NCBI GenBank assembly: GCA_047602295.1
Contig: JASGHP010000001.1
Span: 620,001-684,000, forward strand
Length of the DNA: 64,000 nucleotides
Direction: 5' to 3'
Source: JACMLD01 sp047602295
GTDB taxonomy: Bacteria > Bacteroidota > Bacteroidia > Chitinophagales > Chitinophagaceae
Shown here one piece after another: positions 1 through 10,600 of the stretch (position 1 is the stretch's first letter; the number at the start of each line of letters is the position of its first letter). The position numbers were made by a program, and so were the translations under genes. Below the pieces are notes generated by a model that made no database searches, had not been told where the DNA came from, and saw only the letters and a list, made by a program, of their open reading frames with translations.

Positions 1-2
1 CT

Positions 3-479
3 GGTAATGCAGCACCAATAAAAGTGGATCTAAATGCACCCAGTGCCTGGTGGAATAAGGCAGCAAGTATAGATGAGTACTGGGTAACTGAAACCAATTT
101 TCATGTAAATGGTGTAGACGATGCATACGGCATTGCTAACACAGCCTCTTACGCTGGCTTTTCCATCTTTTGGCCAAGATTTGATGTTTTTAATGGTGTT
201 ATTTTTGATTTGCTTTCGCCAATTGTTTATGATAACACTGGCAATGTTGCCATCAATTTTGGAGCTGGTTACAGGCCTCCAACATTTACCGCTGGCGGAA
301 CAGTTATATTTCGATTGTATGTAACATTAGGAACATCGCCCTCTAATTTTGTGAGTATGCGCAACAAAATGGCGGAATCAACAGGTTATTACTTGATATT
401 GAAAGAAGATGGCCTTACCTACGATATGGTAAATGTTGCAGACGCCAAAGCGTGGGTTCGGTGGGAATGGGTGTTTTAA
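3..479 (+). CDS. C-terminal part of an unrecognised protein, cut by the window edge
   Basis: The reading frame is open from the first bases of the window and ends with TAA at 477-479, so this is the 3' end of a longer gene. A GTG at 24 is possible as a start but nothing favours it. About 158 residues are visible: rich in aromatic residues, Gly and Asn, with no transmembrane segment and no motif I recognise. It ends in an aromatic-rich tail (WVRWEWVF). The composition suits a beta-rich surface or phage-like structural protein, but that is only an impression from composition. A strong terminator follows 25 bases after the stop, so this is the last gene of its transcript. Confidence 0.6.
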   Translation, partial: GNAAPIKVDLNAPSAWWNKAASIDEYWVTETNFHVNGVDDAYGIANTASYAGFSIFWPRFDVFNGVIFDLLSPIVYDNTGNVAINFGAGYRPPTFTAGGTVIFRLYVTLGTSPSNFVSMRNKMAESTGYYLILKEDGLTYDMVNVADAKAWVRWEWVF

Positions 480-503
480 AAAACCAATAACAAAACAATA
501 TTT

Positions 504-538
504 AAAAAGCCGTGGCAACTAAATGTCACGGCTTTTGT
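504..538 (+). terminator. Rho-independent terminator
   Basis: A 13-bp stem (AAAAGCCGTGGCA against TGTCACGGCTTTT, one wobble position) with a six-base loop is followed by a short T run. It closes the truncated gene at the left edge. The A-rich upstream side means it can also serve the minus-strand gene that ends at 565. Confidence 0.85.
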
Positions 539-564
539 TATAGTATAAGTTGAAGCCCCGGAGA

Positions 565-825
565 TTAATCCTTCACTTCTTCAAAATCTATATAATCACC
601 AGCCGGTGTTTTTTGATTTGTTTTTTGTTCTTGATTAGAAGGGTTGCCTGGATATTGCTGGTAGCCATTTGCCTGGCTGTTCATCTGGTCCTGCATTTTT
701 TGCTGCATATCGCTAAACTGGCGATGAATGGTCCTGGTAGTTCTGAAAATGGGAACAATCACATTAAACACCACTTTGTAAATGATGTAAAAAGCAAGCG
801 TAAAGAGTATAAAACGTACTAACAT
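565..825 (-). CDS. Small membrane protein, DUF4834-like
   Basis: The product has 86 residues if the ATG at 825 is used. An in-frame upstream ATG at 858 would add 11 residues, but the hydrophobic helix then starts late, so I prefer 825. A single N-terminal transmembrane helix (about residues 2-25, rich in F, L, I and Y) precedes a basic juxtamembrane stretch. A Gln/Met/Asn-rich linker follows, and the tail GDYIDFEEVKD resembles the tail I recall from the DUF4834 family of Bacteroidota. Function is unknown. The layout (one helix, long polar cytoplasmic tail, conserved acidic end) suggests a small adaptor. It is divergent from the rimP operon and probably shares its upstream region. Confidence 0.7.
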   Translation of the reverse strand: MLVRFILFTLAFYIIYKVVFNVIVPIFRTTRTIHRQFSDMQQKMQDQMNSQANGYQQYPGNPSNQEQKTNQKTPAGDYIDFEEVKD

Positions 826-943
826 AAGAAGGTAAATGTACAAACAGCTAACACGCAACGCTTGTTAATGTTTGCCTGCTAACATATTTTTTGATGGATG
901 GTAGTGCCAGGATAGATTAAAATACTTTTTAGGCAGCCGGTTA

Positions 944-976
944 TTTGGATGGAATAGTTTTATTGTATTACATTTG
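944..976 (+). promoter_or_regulatory. Bacteroidota-type promoter of the rimP-nusA-infB operon
   Basis: A TTTG -33 box at 944-947 is separated by 21 bases from a perfect -7 element TACATTTG at 969-976. This predicts transcription starting near 983 and a leader of about 50 bases before the rimP ATG. It is one of only two sites in the window where both boxes fit the consensus. Confidence 0.7.
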
Positions 977-994
977 TACCGGACAAAGATTCAA

Positions 995-1020
995 AGAAGG
1001 GAACGGAAACGTTCCCTTCT
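995..1020 (+). promoter_or_regulatory. GAAA-tetraloop hairpin in the rimP leader
   Basis: An 11-bp perfect stem (arms 995-1005 and 1010-1020) encloses a GAAA loop of the stable GNRA class. It begins about 12 bases after the predicted transcription start and ends 11 bases before the rimP start codon. The nearest upstream gene is divergent, so this is not that gene's terminator. No long T run follows, so it looks like a regulatory or stabilising 5'-UTR structure rather than a classical terminator. Confidence 0.7.
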
Positions 1021-1031
1021 CCTTTATAGCA

Positions 1032-1502
1032 ATGGCAAGTGACCCCCAGATAACAGTTATAACAGAAATGGTGCAGCAACTGCTTCAGGCAGACCCCACC
1101 TGTTTTTTAGTAGATTTGTGGATTAAACCTACCAATAACATACGTGTGGCTGTGGATGCAGATGGCGGCCTGCCCATAGAAAAATGTGTATCGCTTAACA
1201 GGAAACTGTATAAGCAAATTGAAGAAGCAGGAATGTATCCTGATGGCAATTTCTCATTGGAGGTTTCTTCTCCCGGTCTTGATGAACCGCTGAAAATGCA
1301 TCGCCAGTATGTAAAAAATATTGGCCGCAATGTAGAAGTAACACAACAGGAAGGAAAACCTGTAGAAGGAGTGCTTACTGCAGTAAACGATAACGAAATA
1401 CAGGTTTCAGAAACCATCGGAAAAAACAAAAAAAAGGAAGTGGTGCAACACACTATCCCATTTAGTCATATTAAATCAACAAAAATTCAAATTAAATTTT
1501 AA
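1032..1502 (+). CDS. rimP: Ribosome maturation factor RimP
   Basis: RimP helps mature the 30S ribosomal subunit. The product has 156 residues when started at the ATG at 1032, the usual size for the family. Starting upstream at 945 would add 29 residues translated through the leader hairpin. The N-terminal half carries the family signature around LEVSSPGLDEPL (about residues 74-85), and the C-terminal half is a small SH3-like beta domain ending in IPFSHIKSTKIQIKF. It is the first gene of the operon with nusA (66 bases downstream) and infB, the conserved order in bacteria. Confidence 0.95.
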   Translation: MASDPQITVITEMVQQLLQADPTCFLVDLWIKPTNNIRVAVDADGGLPIEKCVSLNRKLYKQIEEAGMYPDGNFSLEVSSPGLDEPLKMHRQYVKNIGRNVEVTQQEGKPVEGVLTAVNDNEIQVSETIGKNKKKEVVQHTIPFSHIKSTKIQIKF

Positions 1503-1568
1503 TCCGGGTTGCATAAGGGCGTATAATTATGCGGTCCTTGTACAAAACGGCTTTCAAAAATCAGGCAT

Positions 1569-2816
1569 ATGGCAAGCATTAACCTAATTGAGGCATTCCA
1601 GGAATTTAAGGACGCGGAAAATATTGACCGTCCCACAATGATGAAAGTGGTAGAGGATGTGTTTAAAACATTGTTGCGCAAAAAATATGGCAGCGATGAT
1701 AATTTTGACGTGATTGTAAATGCAGAAAAAGGTGACCTGGAAATTATGCGCCGCCGCATGATTGTAAACGATGGCGAGGTAAATGATCCCCTGGCAGAAA
1801 TTGCTTACAAGGATGCTGCTAAAATAGAACCCGATTTTGAAGTAGGGGAAGAATTATATGAAGGCATAGATATAATGGATTTTGGCCGGAGGGCTATACT
1901 GGCTGCCAAGCAAACACTGGCCAGCCGCATTGGCGACCTGAAGAAGAATGTATTGGTGAAAAAATACCACGACCGCATTGGCGACATCATTAATGCAGAA
2001 GTATACCAGGTATGGAAAAAAGAAATATTATTGCTAGACGAAGATGGCAATGAATTGATTTTGCCAAAGAGCGAACAGATACCACAGGATTATTTCAAAA
2101 AAGGAGAAAGCATCCGCTCTGTAGTAAGAAGAGTAGATTTAAAAAATAACAGCCCCGTAATCATATTATCCCGTACAAGCCCGGAATTTTTAGCTAAGTT
2201 GCTTGAAATTGAAGTGCCGGAAATCTTCGACGGCCTCATCGTTATTAAAAAAATTGTACGTGATCCCGGCGAAAGAGCTAAAGTTGCCGTAGAATCTTTT
2301 GATGACAGGATAGACCCCGTAGGCGCTTGCGTAGGTATGAAAGGCAGCCGTATTCATGGCATTGTACGTGAATTGAAAAATGAGAATATTGATGTTATCA
2401 ACTGGACATCTAATACCCAATTGCTCATCCAGCGTTCGCTTACACCTGCAAAAATTACCAGTATGAACCTGGACAACGAAAAGATGCAGGCAGACGTATA
2501 CCTTAAACCAGACCAGGTTTCATTGGCCATTGGCAGAAAAGGTGTAAATATTAAACTGGCGCAGGAATTGACTGGTTATAGCATAGACGTGTTCCGCGAC
2601 AATGAAGGAGAAGTAGAAGAATTTGACATAGACCTGGAAGAATTTAGCGATGAAATTGAAACATGGATTATTGATGAGCTGAAACGCATTGGTTGCGATA
2701 CAGCACGCAGCGTACTTGATCTTACTGCTGAAGAATTAGAAAGAAGAACCGACCTGGAAAGAGAAACAATTGATGATGTAAGAAAAGTGCTTGAAAACGA
2801 ATTTAAAAAAGAGTAA
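1569..2816 (+). CDS. nusA: Transcription termination/antitermination factor NusA
   Basis: NusA binds RNA polymerase and nascent RNA and modulates pausing, termination and antitermination. The 415-residue protein shows the N-terminal polymerase-binding domain (about 1-125), an S1 RNA-binding domain (about 130-200), then two KH domains. Motifs visible are DPVGACVGMKGSRI (KH1) and DQVSLAIGRKGVNIKLA (KH2). A short C-terminal helical tail with the acidic stretch DIDLEEFSDEIETW follows. It lacks the long duplicated acidic C-terminus of the E. coli protein, as is usual outside Proteobacteria. It lies between rimP and infB. Confidence 0.97.
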   Translation: MASINLIEAFQEFKDAENIDRPTMMKVVEDVFKTLLRKKYGSDDNFDVIVNAEKGDLEIMRRRMIVNDGEVNDPLAEIAYKDAAKIEPDFEVGEELYEGIDIMDFGRRAILAAKQTLASRIGDLKKNVLVKKYHDRIGDIINAEVYQVWKKEILLLDEDGNELILPKSEQIPQDYFKKGESIRSVVRRVDLKNNSPVIILSRTSPEFLAKLLEIEVPEIFDGLIVIKKIVRDPGERAKVAVESFDDRIDPVGACVGMKGSRIHGIVRELKNENIDVINWTSNTQLLIQRSLTPAKITSMNLDNEKMQADVYLKPDQVSLAIGRKGVNIKLAQELTGYSIDVFRDNEGEVEEFDIDLEEFSDEIETWIIDELKRIGCDTARSVLDLTAEELERRTDLERETIDDVRKVLENEFKKE

Positions 2817-2895
2817 AAGCAGGTTACCATTTGTTTGTTTATGGAATTAAATGGCAACCGTGCTGGAACAAATATTTATTTATTTAAAATACTGA

Positions 2896-5854
2896 ATGTC
2901 AGAAACAACAACACCACGATTAATGGCCGCCGCCAAAGAGTTTAACATTGGTAAGGATACCCTTATCGAGTTTCTCTCTGGCAAGGGTTTTAGCAAGGAT
3001 GATCTGAAGCCTACTTCCAAGCTTACGGAAGATATGTACCGTTCTTTGCAACAAGAGTTCCAGGGGGACAAAGTTGCTAAAATAAAGAGCGACCAGATTG
3101 ATCTGCCCAAAGGCGCCAGTGCGGATGCCCGTAAGAAAAAAGACGAAGAAGAAATTCTCTTTAAAAAAGAAGCAGCGGCTGCCAAAAAAGAAAAGCCAGC
3201 TGAAGAAGTAAAGCAACCGGAAACGCCTGTAGTGGTTGCTACTGTAAAAGAAGAGCCTAAAGTTGAAGAAAAGCCGGTTGTAGCTGAGATAAGCAAAGTA
3301 GAAGCGCCGGAAATTGAAGGGCCTAAAGTATTGGATAAAATAGACCTTTCTGCTATAGATTCTTCCACAAGGCCTAAAAAAGGCATAAAGAAAAAGGAAG
3401 AGGCTAAAGAAGAAGTGAGTGAGGCGCCAAGTGTAAAAGAACCTGTAGAAGAGAAGCCGAAAGTAGTAGAAGAACCAGTCACTGTTATTACTAAACAACC
3501 AGAGCCTGTTGTAGAAGAAGAACCGCAAGCAGTAGAAGAAGAGGATGCAGCACCGGTAATTGAAAACATTAGAGCAGAAAAATTGGAAGGCCCCAAAATA
3601 TTGGGCAAAATTGAATTACCAGTGGACAGCGATACAAGGCCAAAACTGAACGAAGAAAAGCGCAAACGCAAGCGCATACCTATAGACAAAAAAGGCGATG
3701 CTTTTGTAGCTCGTCATCCACAACAGCCTGGTCAAAACCAACCACACCAGGGGCAGGGCGGACAGCATAACACTGGTCAGCAACCTCCCAGGAGACCTGG
3801 TTTGGGCATTATCAAAAGAGAATCCTAACGCAGCTCCGCTTCAACCCAACAGAGGTGGTGGTAGTGGTGGCGGTTTCAAAAGAAATAATGGCCCACAAAG
3901 AGGCGGGGGGCTTGCAGCAAGACGCGAAGTAAAAGAAATCGACAAAAAAGAAATCCAGGATAAAATCAGGGAAACACAGGCAAAACTGGCTGGTGCCGGT
4001 GGCCGTGGCAAGAGCCTGAAGGCTAAATACCGCAGGGAAAAACGCCAGGAAAATGCTGAACAGGGTTCTGAAGAAATGCAGGATAACAAGCTGCAATTAA
4101 CAGAGTTCATCAGCGTAAGCGAACTGGCCAATCTGATGGATGTAAGCTTTGCAGAAGTTATTGGCAAATGTATGGGCCTCGGTTTGATGGTGTCCATCAA
4201 CCAGCGCCTTGAAGCGGACGTAATTGAACTGGTAGCAGGTGAGTTTGGCTTTGACGTAGAGTTTATCGACATGGATAAACAGGCTGAATTGGAAGAAGAG
4301 GAGGAAGATGATGATCCGGCAGAACTGAAACCAAGGGCGCCTATTGTAACCATCATGGGTCACGTAGACCACGGTAAAACCTCTTTGCTCGATTATATCC
4401 GCAGTGCCAATGTGGTAGCGGGTGAAGCAGGTGGTATTACACAGCACATTGGTGCTTACGAAGTAACATTGCCCAATGGAAAGAAGATAGCATTTCTCGA
4501 TACACCTGGTCACGAAGCGTTTACGGCAATGCGTGCCCGTGGTGCTAAAATTACAGATATCGCCATTATTGTGGTAGCTGCAGATGATGCGGTGATGCCA
4601 CAAACAAGGGAAGCTATCAGTCACGCACAGGCGGCAAATGTGCCCATGATATTTGCTATCAATAAGATTGATAAAGACGGTGCAAACCCTAAAAAAATAT
4701 ACGAGCAACTGGCTGGGATGAACATTCTGGTAGAAGAATGGGGTGGTAAATACCAGAGCCAGGAGTTGAGTGCCAAAAAAGGCCTCAATGTAGATTTACT
4801 GCTGGAAAAAGTGTTGCTGGAAGCAGAACTGTTAGAGCTAAAAGCAAATCCTGATAAGGAAGCTTCAGGTAGCATCATCGAAGCATCGTTGGACAAAGGC
4901 CGTGGTTATGTAGCCACGCTAATGGTTCAAAACGGAACATTGCGCCAGGGAGACCTGATGGTGAGTGGCCAGTATTATGGCCGTGTTAAAGCCATGACCA
5001 ATGAACGCAATCAACGTGTAGATAATGCGCCTCCTTCTACACCGGTGCAAATATTAGGTTTGAATGGTGCCCCACAGGCGGGTGAAAAATTCAAAATCTA
5101 TGCAGATGAAGCTGAGGCAAAAGAAATAGCTAATAAAAGAGCGCAAATACTTCGCGAGCAGGGTATACGCACCAAGAAACACATCACATTGGATGAAATT
5201 GGCCGTCGCCTTGCATTGGGCAACTTCAAACAATTAAACCTGATTATTAAAGGTGACGTGGATGGTTCTGTGGAAGCGTTGAGCGACTCATTGCAAAAAC
5301 TTTCTACAGAAGAAGTAGCTGTAAATGTGGTATTGAAAGGTGTGGGTGCCATTACAGAAAACGATGTATTGCTGGCAGCAGCTTCAGATGCAGTTATCGT
5401 AGGCTTTAACTGTCGTCCTTCTTTGCAGGCTGGAAGACTGGCCGAGAACGAAGGAGTGGAAATAAAGACTTACTCTATCATCTACAACGCTATTGAAGAG
5501 GTGAAGAGTGCGATGGAAGGCTTGTTGGAACCGAAAATACAAGAGAAAATACTTGCCAATGTGGAAGTACGCGAGGTGTATAAGTTTGACAAAGCTACAG
5601 TGGCAGGTTGCTTCGTAATGGATGGAAAGATTTACCGAAACTCCCGTATCCGCATTATACGCGACGGTATTGTTGAGTATCCCAAAGGCGAAGGGGCCAG
5701 TGCAGAATTGGGCAGCTTGAAGCGTTTTAAAGACGATGTAAAAGACGTGCCTTCTGGTATGGAGTGCGGCTTAACCATCAAGAATTTCAACGACCTGAAA
5801 GTGGGTGACGTGGTAGAAGCATTTGAAGAAGAAGAAGTAAAGAGAACATTATAA
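2896..5854 (+). CDS. infB: Translation initiation factor IF-2, interrupted by a +1 frame break
   Basis: IF-2 is the GTPase that places initiator tRNA on the 30S subunit. The N-terminal part (2896-3828, frame 1) has the IF2_N domain and a long Lys/Glu/Pro-rich linker, then hits TAA at 3826-3828. The coding sense continues without a stop in the next frame, from upstream of 3814 to 5854. It runs through a Gly-rich basic linker and a second IF2_N-like region to the G domain: GHVDHGKTS (G1), DTPGHEAF (G3), NKID (G4), SAKKG (G5). Domains II, III and IV follow. Dropping one base gives about 985 residues, normal for Bacteroidota IF-2. Removing one A from the run at 3814-3817 restores the sense IIKENPNAAP. 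The gene is essential, so a sequencing or assembly error is most likely. True frameshifting, or internal initiation such as ATG 4076, is possible. Confidence 0.93.
3806..3832 (+). other. Frame-break site inside infB
   Basis: Frame 1 reads GIIKRES then TAA at 3826-3828, while frame 2 reads SKENPNAAP and stays open to the end of IF-2. The shift must therefore lie close to the AAAA run at 3814-3817 or the TCC TAA C at 3823-3829. The sense TCC TAA C resembles the stop-codon context of a +1 slip, but I see no prfB-like Shine-Dalgarno element at the right distance. Confidence 0.8.
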
Positions 5855-5863
5855 ATATAAAAT

Positions 5864-6011
5864 AGAAGTTTTAAGTTATAAGTGGTAGGTTTTAAGTTGT
5901 TTATGCGCTAGCCTGCTGTGAAAAGGTGATGTCGCTGAAAGGCTTGCTTATGCTGCTAAAGAATGGTAGCCTAAAAGTACTTACCACTTAAAACTTATCA
6001 CTTAAAACTTC
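5864..6011. repeat. Intergenic inverted word-repeat, locus A
   Basis: The left arm (5864-5897) contains AAGTTTTAAGT and ATAAGTGGTA words. The right arm (5976-6011) carries their reverse complements, with the word order partly permuted. About 80 bases of unique sequence lie between. It separates infB from the SurA-like gene and could fold into a long imperfect hairpin after infB. Confidence 0.6.
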
Positions 6012-6072
6012 TTTCCCCACCAAACTTTTGTTAAAAGCCTTCCCTATCCGCAGGTTTAACACAAACACTGAA

Positions 6073-6080
6073 TATTTTTG
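6073..6080 (+). promoter_or_regulatory. -7 promoter element of the surA-like gene
   Basis: A perfect TATTTTTG (TAnnTTTG class) stands 26 bases before the ATG at 6107. I find no convincing TTTG -33 box at 19-21 bases. Confidence 0.45.
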
Positions 6081-6106
6081 AGAACTGTAGCGTTATATTT
6101 TTCACT

Positions 6107-7468
6107 ATGAGACAATCTATCCTTTTAATCTTTTTTTCGCTAAGTGCAATGGCTGCGTTTTCACAGGCACAGAAAGTTGTGGCAGATAAAGTAGTAGGCA
6201 TTGTGGGCGATAAGATTATCCTGAAATCTGAAGTAACCAATGAAATATTGGATCGCCAGCGCAGGAATGAAGCTGTTCCGGAAAATGCAGAATGCATTGT
6301 AATGGAGCAGGCGCTTACCATGAAAGCATTGGTATTGCAGGCAGAAAAAGATTCACTTACTGTAGCTGATGATGAATTGGAATCTTTGCTGGACAACCAG
6401 GTAAGGGGTTTTATTCAGGCATATGGCTCAAAAGAAGCGTTGGAGCAGATTGCAGGCAGAACAGTTTACCAGATAAAGGAAGATTTTCGTATTCCTTTTA
6501 GAGAGAAAAAGCTGGCTGAGATGATGCGTAACAAGATTGTGGAGGGAGTTAAAATAACACCCACAGAAGTAAAAGCATTTTTTGATAAAATACCTAAAGA
6601 CAGTCTTATTTACCTTGAAAGCCAGGTAGAGATTGGGCAGATAGTACTTTACCCAAAAGCAGGCCGCGATTTGGATAAAAACGCTATCGACGAGCTAAAC
6701 GATTATAAGAAGCAGGTAGAAGAAGGCACACGCAAATTTGAAACACTTGCAAGCCTGTATACCATGGACCCCGGTAGCAAAAACAGCGGGGGTATGTACA
6801 ATATCAACCGTACAGAAAAGCAGTGGGACCCGGTTTTTCTACAGGCAGCTTTCCGTTTAAAAGAAGGACAGATATCACCCGTTATTAAAACAAGGTTTGG
6901 TTACCACATTATTCAAATGGTAAACCGTGCTGGTGATGATGCTACTATCAGGCATATCTTAATCATTCCCCAGATTACAGACGACGAAATTAAAATTACT
7001 GAAAGCAAGCTGGACTCTGTTCGTGCTAAATTAATTGCAGGTACAATTACATTTGGTGAAGCAGTTTCTAAATACAGTGAGGACGAATCTTCAAAATATA
7101 CTGCAGGTTTGTTGCAGGGGCAAAATGGCACATTCCTTTCTATAGATCAATTAGATAAAGATCTAGTAACGCTATTACCAAAATTGAAAGTAGGTGAGTA
7201 TTCTCAGCCTGTAACTTTCACTGATGAACGCGGTAAGAAAAGTGTGAGGGTTGTATATCTTAAAACAAGAACAGAGCCCCACGTAGAAAATTTAAAAGAC
7301 GATTACAACAGGGAAGCACAACGTGCATTGGAAGAGAAAAAAGGCGATGCAATTGAGAAATGGTTCAACAACAAGATTGCCACTTATTACATCATGATAG
7401 ACGATGATTATAAAAACTGCGCACAATTGCAGAAGTGGATGCAAACTGCGGTGAGCGTTTCCAAGTAG
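6107..7468 (+). CDS. surA: Periplasmic peptidyl-prolyl isomerase/chaperone, SurA family
   Basis: SurA-type proteins escort outer-membrane proteins through the periplasm and isomerise prolyl bonds. The 453-residue product starts with a signal peptide (about residues 1-21). A SurA N-terminal region with KVVGIVGDKIILKSEV follows, then two parvulin domains at about 175-270 and 280-385. The first contains GGMYNINR and FGYHIIQMV; the second starts with ATIRHILI. A helical C-terminus packs back in the family fold. Size and order match Bacteroidota SurA homologues. A terminator follows 33 bases after the stop, so it is probably monocistronic. Confidence 0.88.
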   Translation: MRQSILLIFFSLSAMAAFSQAQKVVADKVVGIVGDKIILKSEVTNEILDRQRRNEAVPENAECIVMEQALTMKALVLQAEKDSLTVADDELESLLDNQVRGFIQAYGSKEALEQIAGRTVYQIKEDFRIPFREKKLAEMMRNKIVEGVKITPTEVKAFFDKIPKDSLIYLESQVEIGQIVLYPKAGRDLDKNAIDELNDYKKQVEEGTRKFETLASLYTMDPGSKNSGGMYNINRTEKQWDPVFLQAAFRLKEGQISPVIKTRFGYHIIQMVNRAGDDATIRHILIIPQITDDEIKITESKLDSVRAKLIAGTITFGEAVSKYSEDESSKYTAGLLQGQNGTFLSIDQLDKDLVTLLPKLKVGEYSQPVTFTDERGKKSVRVVYLKTRTEPHVENLKDDYNREAQRALEEKKGDAIEKWFNNKIATYYIMIDDDYKNCAQLQKWMQTAVSVSK

Positions 7469-7501
7469 GGGTTAACTCTTAGCTATATTCGAATATACCA
7501 T

Positions 7502-7528
7502 AAGCACTGATTTATCAGTGCTTTTTTG
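7502..7528 (+). terminator. Rho-independent terminator after surA
   Basis: A perfect stem AAGCACTGA/TCAGTGCTT with a four-base loop (TTTA) runs into six T bases. Confidence 0.9.
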
Positions 7529-7644
7529 TTTACATTTATTCTTAAATTATGTAATTGTATATCAGGGATATTTCGTTTTTTAAACGGTAAACCTATATGT
7601 TTCTTTAGAAGTTTAGTACAGCAGCAGTTTTTAATCAGGTAATT

Positions 7645-10600
7645 ATGAGAAGTATTTTAGCGGAAATGACTGCGCCTGACGTTTATCAATCTTCACTGCA
7701 GGTGTATACTGTGATTACAGATGTAGAAGGAAATACTTTATCTGTAAATGATACTTTTATTGACGCTGTGAAAATCCCTTTTGAGCATGTTTTCAATCAG
7801 CCGTTTATTTCTTTTTTATGTGTGCATGATTTTACATTCCCTTCAAAAGATTTGTCGCCACTTTTTATACAAAACAATTCATTTGAATTCAAAGCATCCT
7901 TTCAATCTGCAGGCCCTAAAAGCGTGGAGATGAAATGGATAGTTACCCAACTGCATACAAAGACAGGTGAACAAACATTATTGCAATGGTCTGGTACCGT
8001 TATACCGGATAAAAAAAATGGGGCTGTCGTTCCTTCCGGCAAAGAGATTTATAAATCATTGTTTAGTGAGAGCCCACAGCCAATGTGGATTTATGATAGA
8101 GTAACATTGATGTTTCTTGATATTAACAATGCTGCGGTTGCACATTATGGTTATACTAAAGAAGATTTTTTAAAGATGACCGTGCTGGATATCAGGCCAG
8201 AAAGCGAGCGGAAAAAATTCAAGCAGCATGTTTCACAATTAAATCCTGTAAAAACAACTGACACAACTGTTTGGATACACCAGAAGAAGGATGGTACACT
8301 GATAAATGTGGAAGTGCAATCGTATAATTTTAATTTTTCTGAGAAGCAGGCAAGGCTTGTAATTATTAATGATGTAACGCAAAGAGAGCAGACGCAAAAT
8401 ATATTGCGTGAAAGCGAAGAACGTTTTCGCAACATGGCAGACAATGCGCCGGTAATGATTTGGGTAAGCAATGCAGAAGATAAGACAACTTATGTAAACA
8501 AGTATTGGACAGATTTTACAGGAATTAGCGCAGTAGAAGCATGTGGAGATGGCTGGAACAAAGTAATACATCCAGGTGATATACATATAGGCATTGGCGA
8601 ATACAAGAAGGGCTACATGCAAAAAAAACCTGTATCGCTAATTTACCGTTTAAAATACAGAACTGGAGAATACAGGTGGGTATTGGATAAATCAATACCC
8701 CGTTATCTGGAAAACGGCGTTTTCCTGGGTTATATAGGCTCGTTGGTAGATATCCATGATTACAAAATGGCCGAGGAGAAAATCAGTTTCCAGGCCCGCC
8801 TTATTGAAAATGCTTCTGACGTTATTATTTCTACAGATATCAACTTTAATGTAGTAACCTGGAATAAAAAAGCAGAAGAGATTTATGGTATAGATGCCAG
8901 GGATGCTGTATCAAAAAGCATATTAGACATTCTTTCAAAAGCATTTTTAAATACTGCTTCTGCAGATGCTGTACGGCAGCTTAAAGAAAAAGGCCATTGG
9001 GAAGGGGAAGTATTGCATAAAAAAGCAAATGGAGAGATTATCTATCTGCTATGCATGGTTTCTGCTTTAAAAGATCACGACAATACAATTACAGGCTACA
9101 TTTCTGTAAACAGGGACATAACGGAAAAAATAAAAGCAGAAGAAGCCGTAAAAAAATATGAACTAAAATTTAAGGCCATTCTGCAAAACCTGATAGATGT
9201 TGTTTTTGTTTTGGATGCAAATGGATTGATTAACTATGTAACACCATCTGTTACTTCTGTATTGGGTTATAAAGATGAAGATCTTTCGGGGCGCAGTGCT
9301 TTTAAATACATTCACCAGGATGATATACAGCGCTGCAAAAAGTTATTTGAAGAATTACTCGAAAATCCTGTTTCTGCTATTGTAACAGATGTACGTTTAA
9401 AAAATAAAAAAGGCGCCTGGGTGTGGGTTGAAGCAAAGGGCGTTAACAAGTTTACAGATGAAGCCATTAGTGGCGTTATTGTAAGCATACATGATATTTC
9501 AGAGCGCAAACAGTCAGAGCAGCAGTTACAGTCTTATTCTGGCCATATCACCAACATACTTAACAGTATTACAGACGGCTTTATAGCGCTGGATCATAAG
9601 TATAATATTTTATGGTGGAACCCCATTGCAGAGCAATTGACAGGCATAAAAGATGTGGAAGTGCTGGGAAAAAATCTATGGAAAGTGTTCCCGCTATTAA
9701 AAAAGATAAAGCACCTCAATCGCTATCAAAAAGCCATTACAGCAAAAAAAGCATTCTCTTTTGAACTGTATGCTGCAAAGCTGAAAGTGTATTTTGATAT
9801 TAGTGCTTATCCATCGCAGCAGGGATTGTTTATTTATTTTAAAGATATTACTCATCGAAAAAAACAGCAAATGCTTCTTTCACTGGAGAAAGAAGTATTA
9901 GAGCTGAATATGAATGCAGGCACTTCATTGCAGACCACGGTGGATTATTTTCTTTCCGGCATAGAGAAGTTTAATCCTGGTCTTTTGTGTTCTGTGCTAT
10001 TAATGAACGAAGACAATAAAACAGTGAGGCATTTATCTTCTCCATCATTGCCTCAGGGGTTTATAAAAAAGATAAACGGTTTGCAAATTGGTCCTCAGGC
10101 CGGTTCTTGTGGAACAGCAATGTATTTGCGCAAAACAATTGTTGTTACAGATATAAAAGAAGATGCGCTTTGGCAGGCATATCGCCCATTGGCAGCTAAA
10201 TATAAACTGGCTGCCTGCTGGTCCTTCCCTATAGTTTCTTCTTCTAATACAGTGCTGGGTTCTTTTGCTGGTTACTACAAAGAAAAGATGGCTCCCTCAG
10301 AAGAACAATTAGAGTTGTTAAGCCGTGTAGCTACACTAATGGCGGTTATTATTGAAAATAAACAAGCAGCACAAAAAATAAATATTAGCAACGAGCGGTA
10401 TTTGCTGGCAACAAAAGCTACCAACGATGCTATTTGGGATTATGATATAAAAAATAAAAGTCTCTATTGGGGCGAGAGCTTCTATTCCATTTTTGGATAT
10501 ACTTCCGGGCATCACCCTGGCAAGCACGGATTCTGGGAGAGCAAAGTACATCCCGAAGACAGAGACAGGATAAAAAAACTATACAACACATCATTAAAGA

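Noticed and set aside
2920..3528. Long minus-strand Phe/Tyr-rich frame opposite infB
   Set aside because: It is the antisense of the Lys/Glu/Pro-rich IF-2 linker; such composition always gives long aromatic-rich shadows.
3806..3832. prfB-like programmed frameshift in infB
   Set aside because: No Shine-Dalgarno element at 3-6 bases before the slip and no family precedent that I know; an indel error is simpler.
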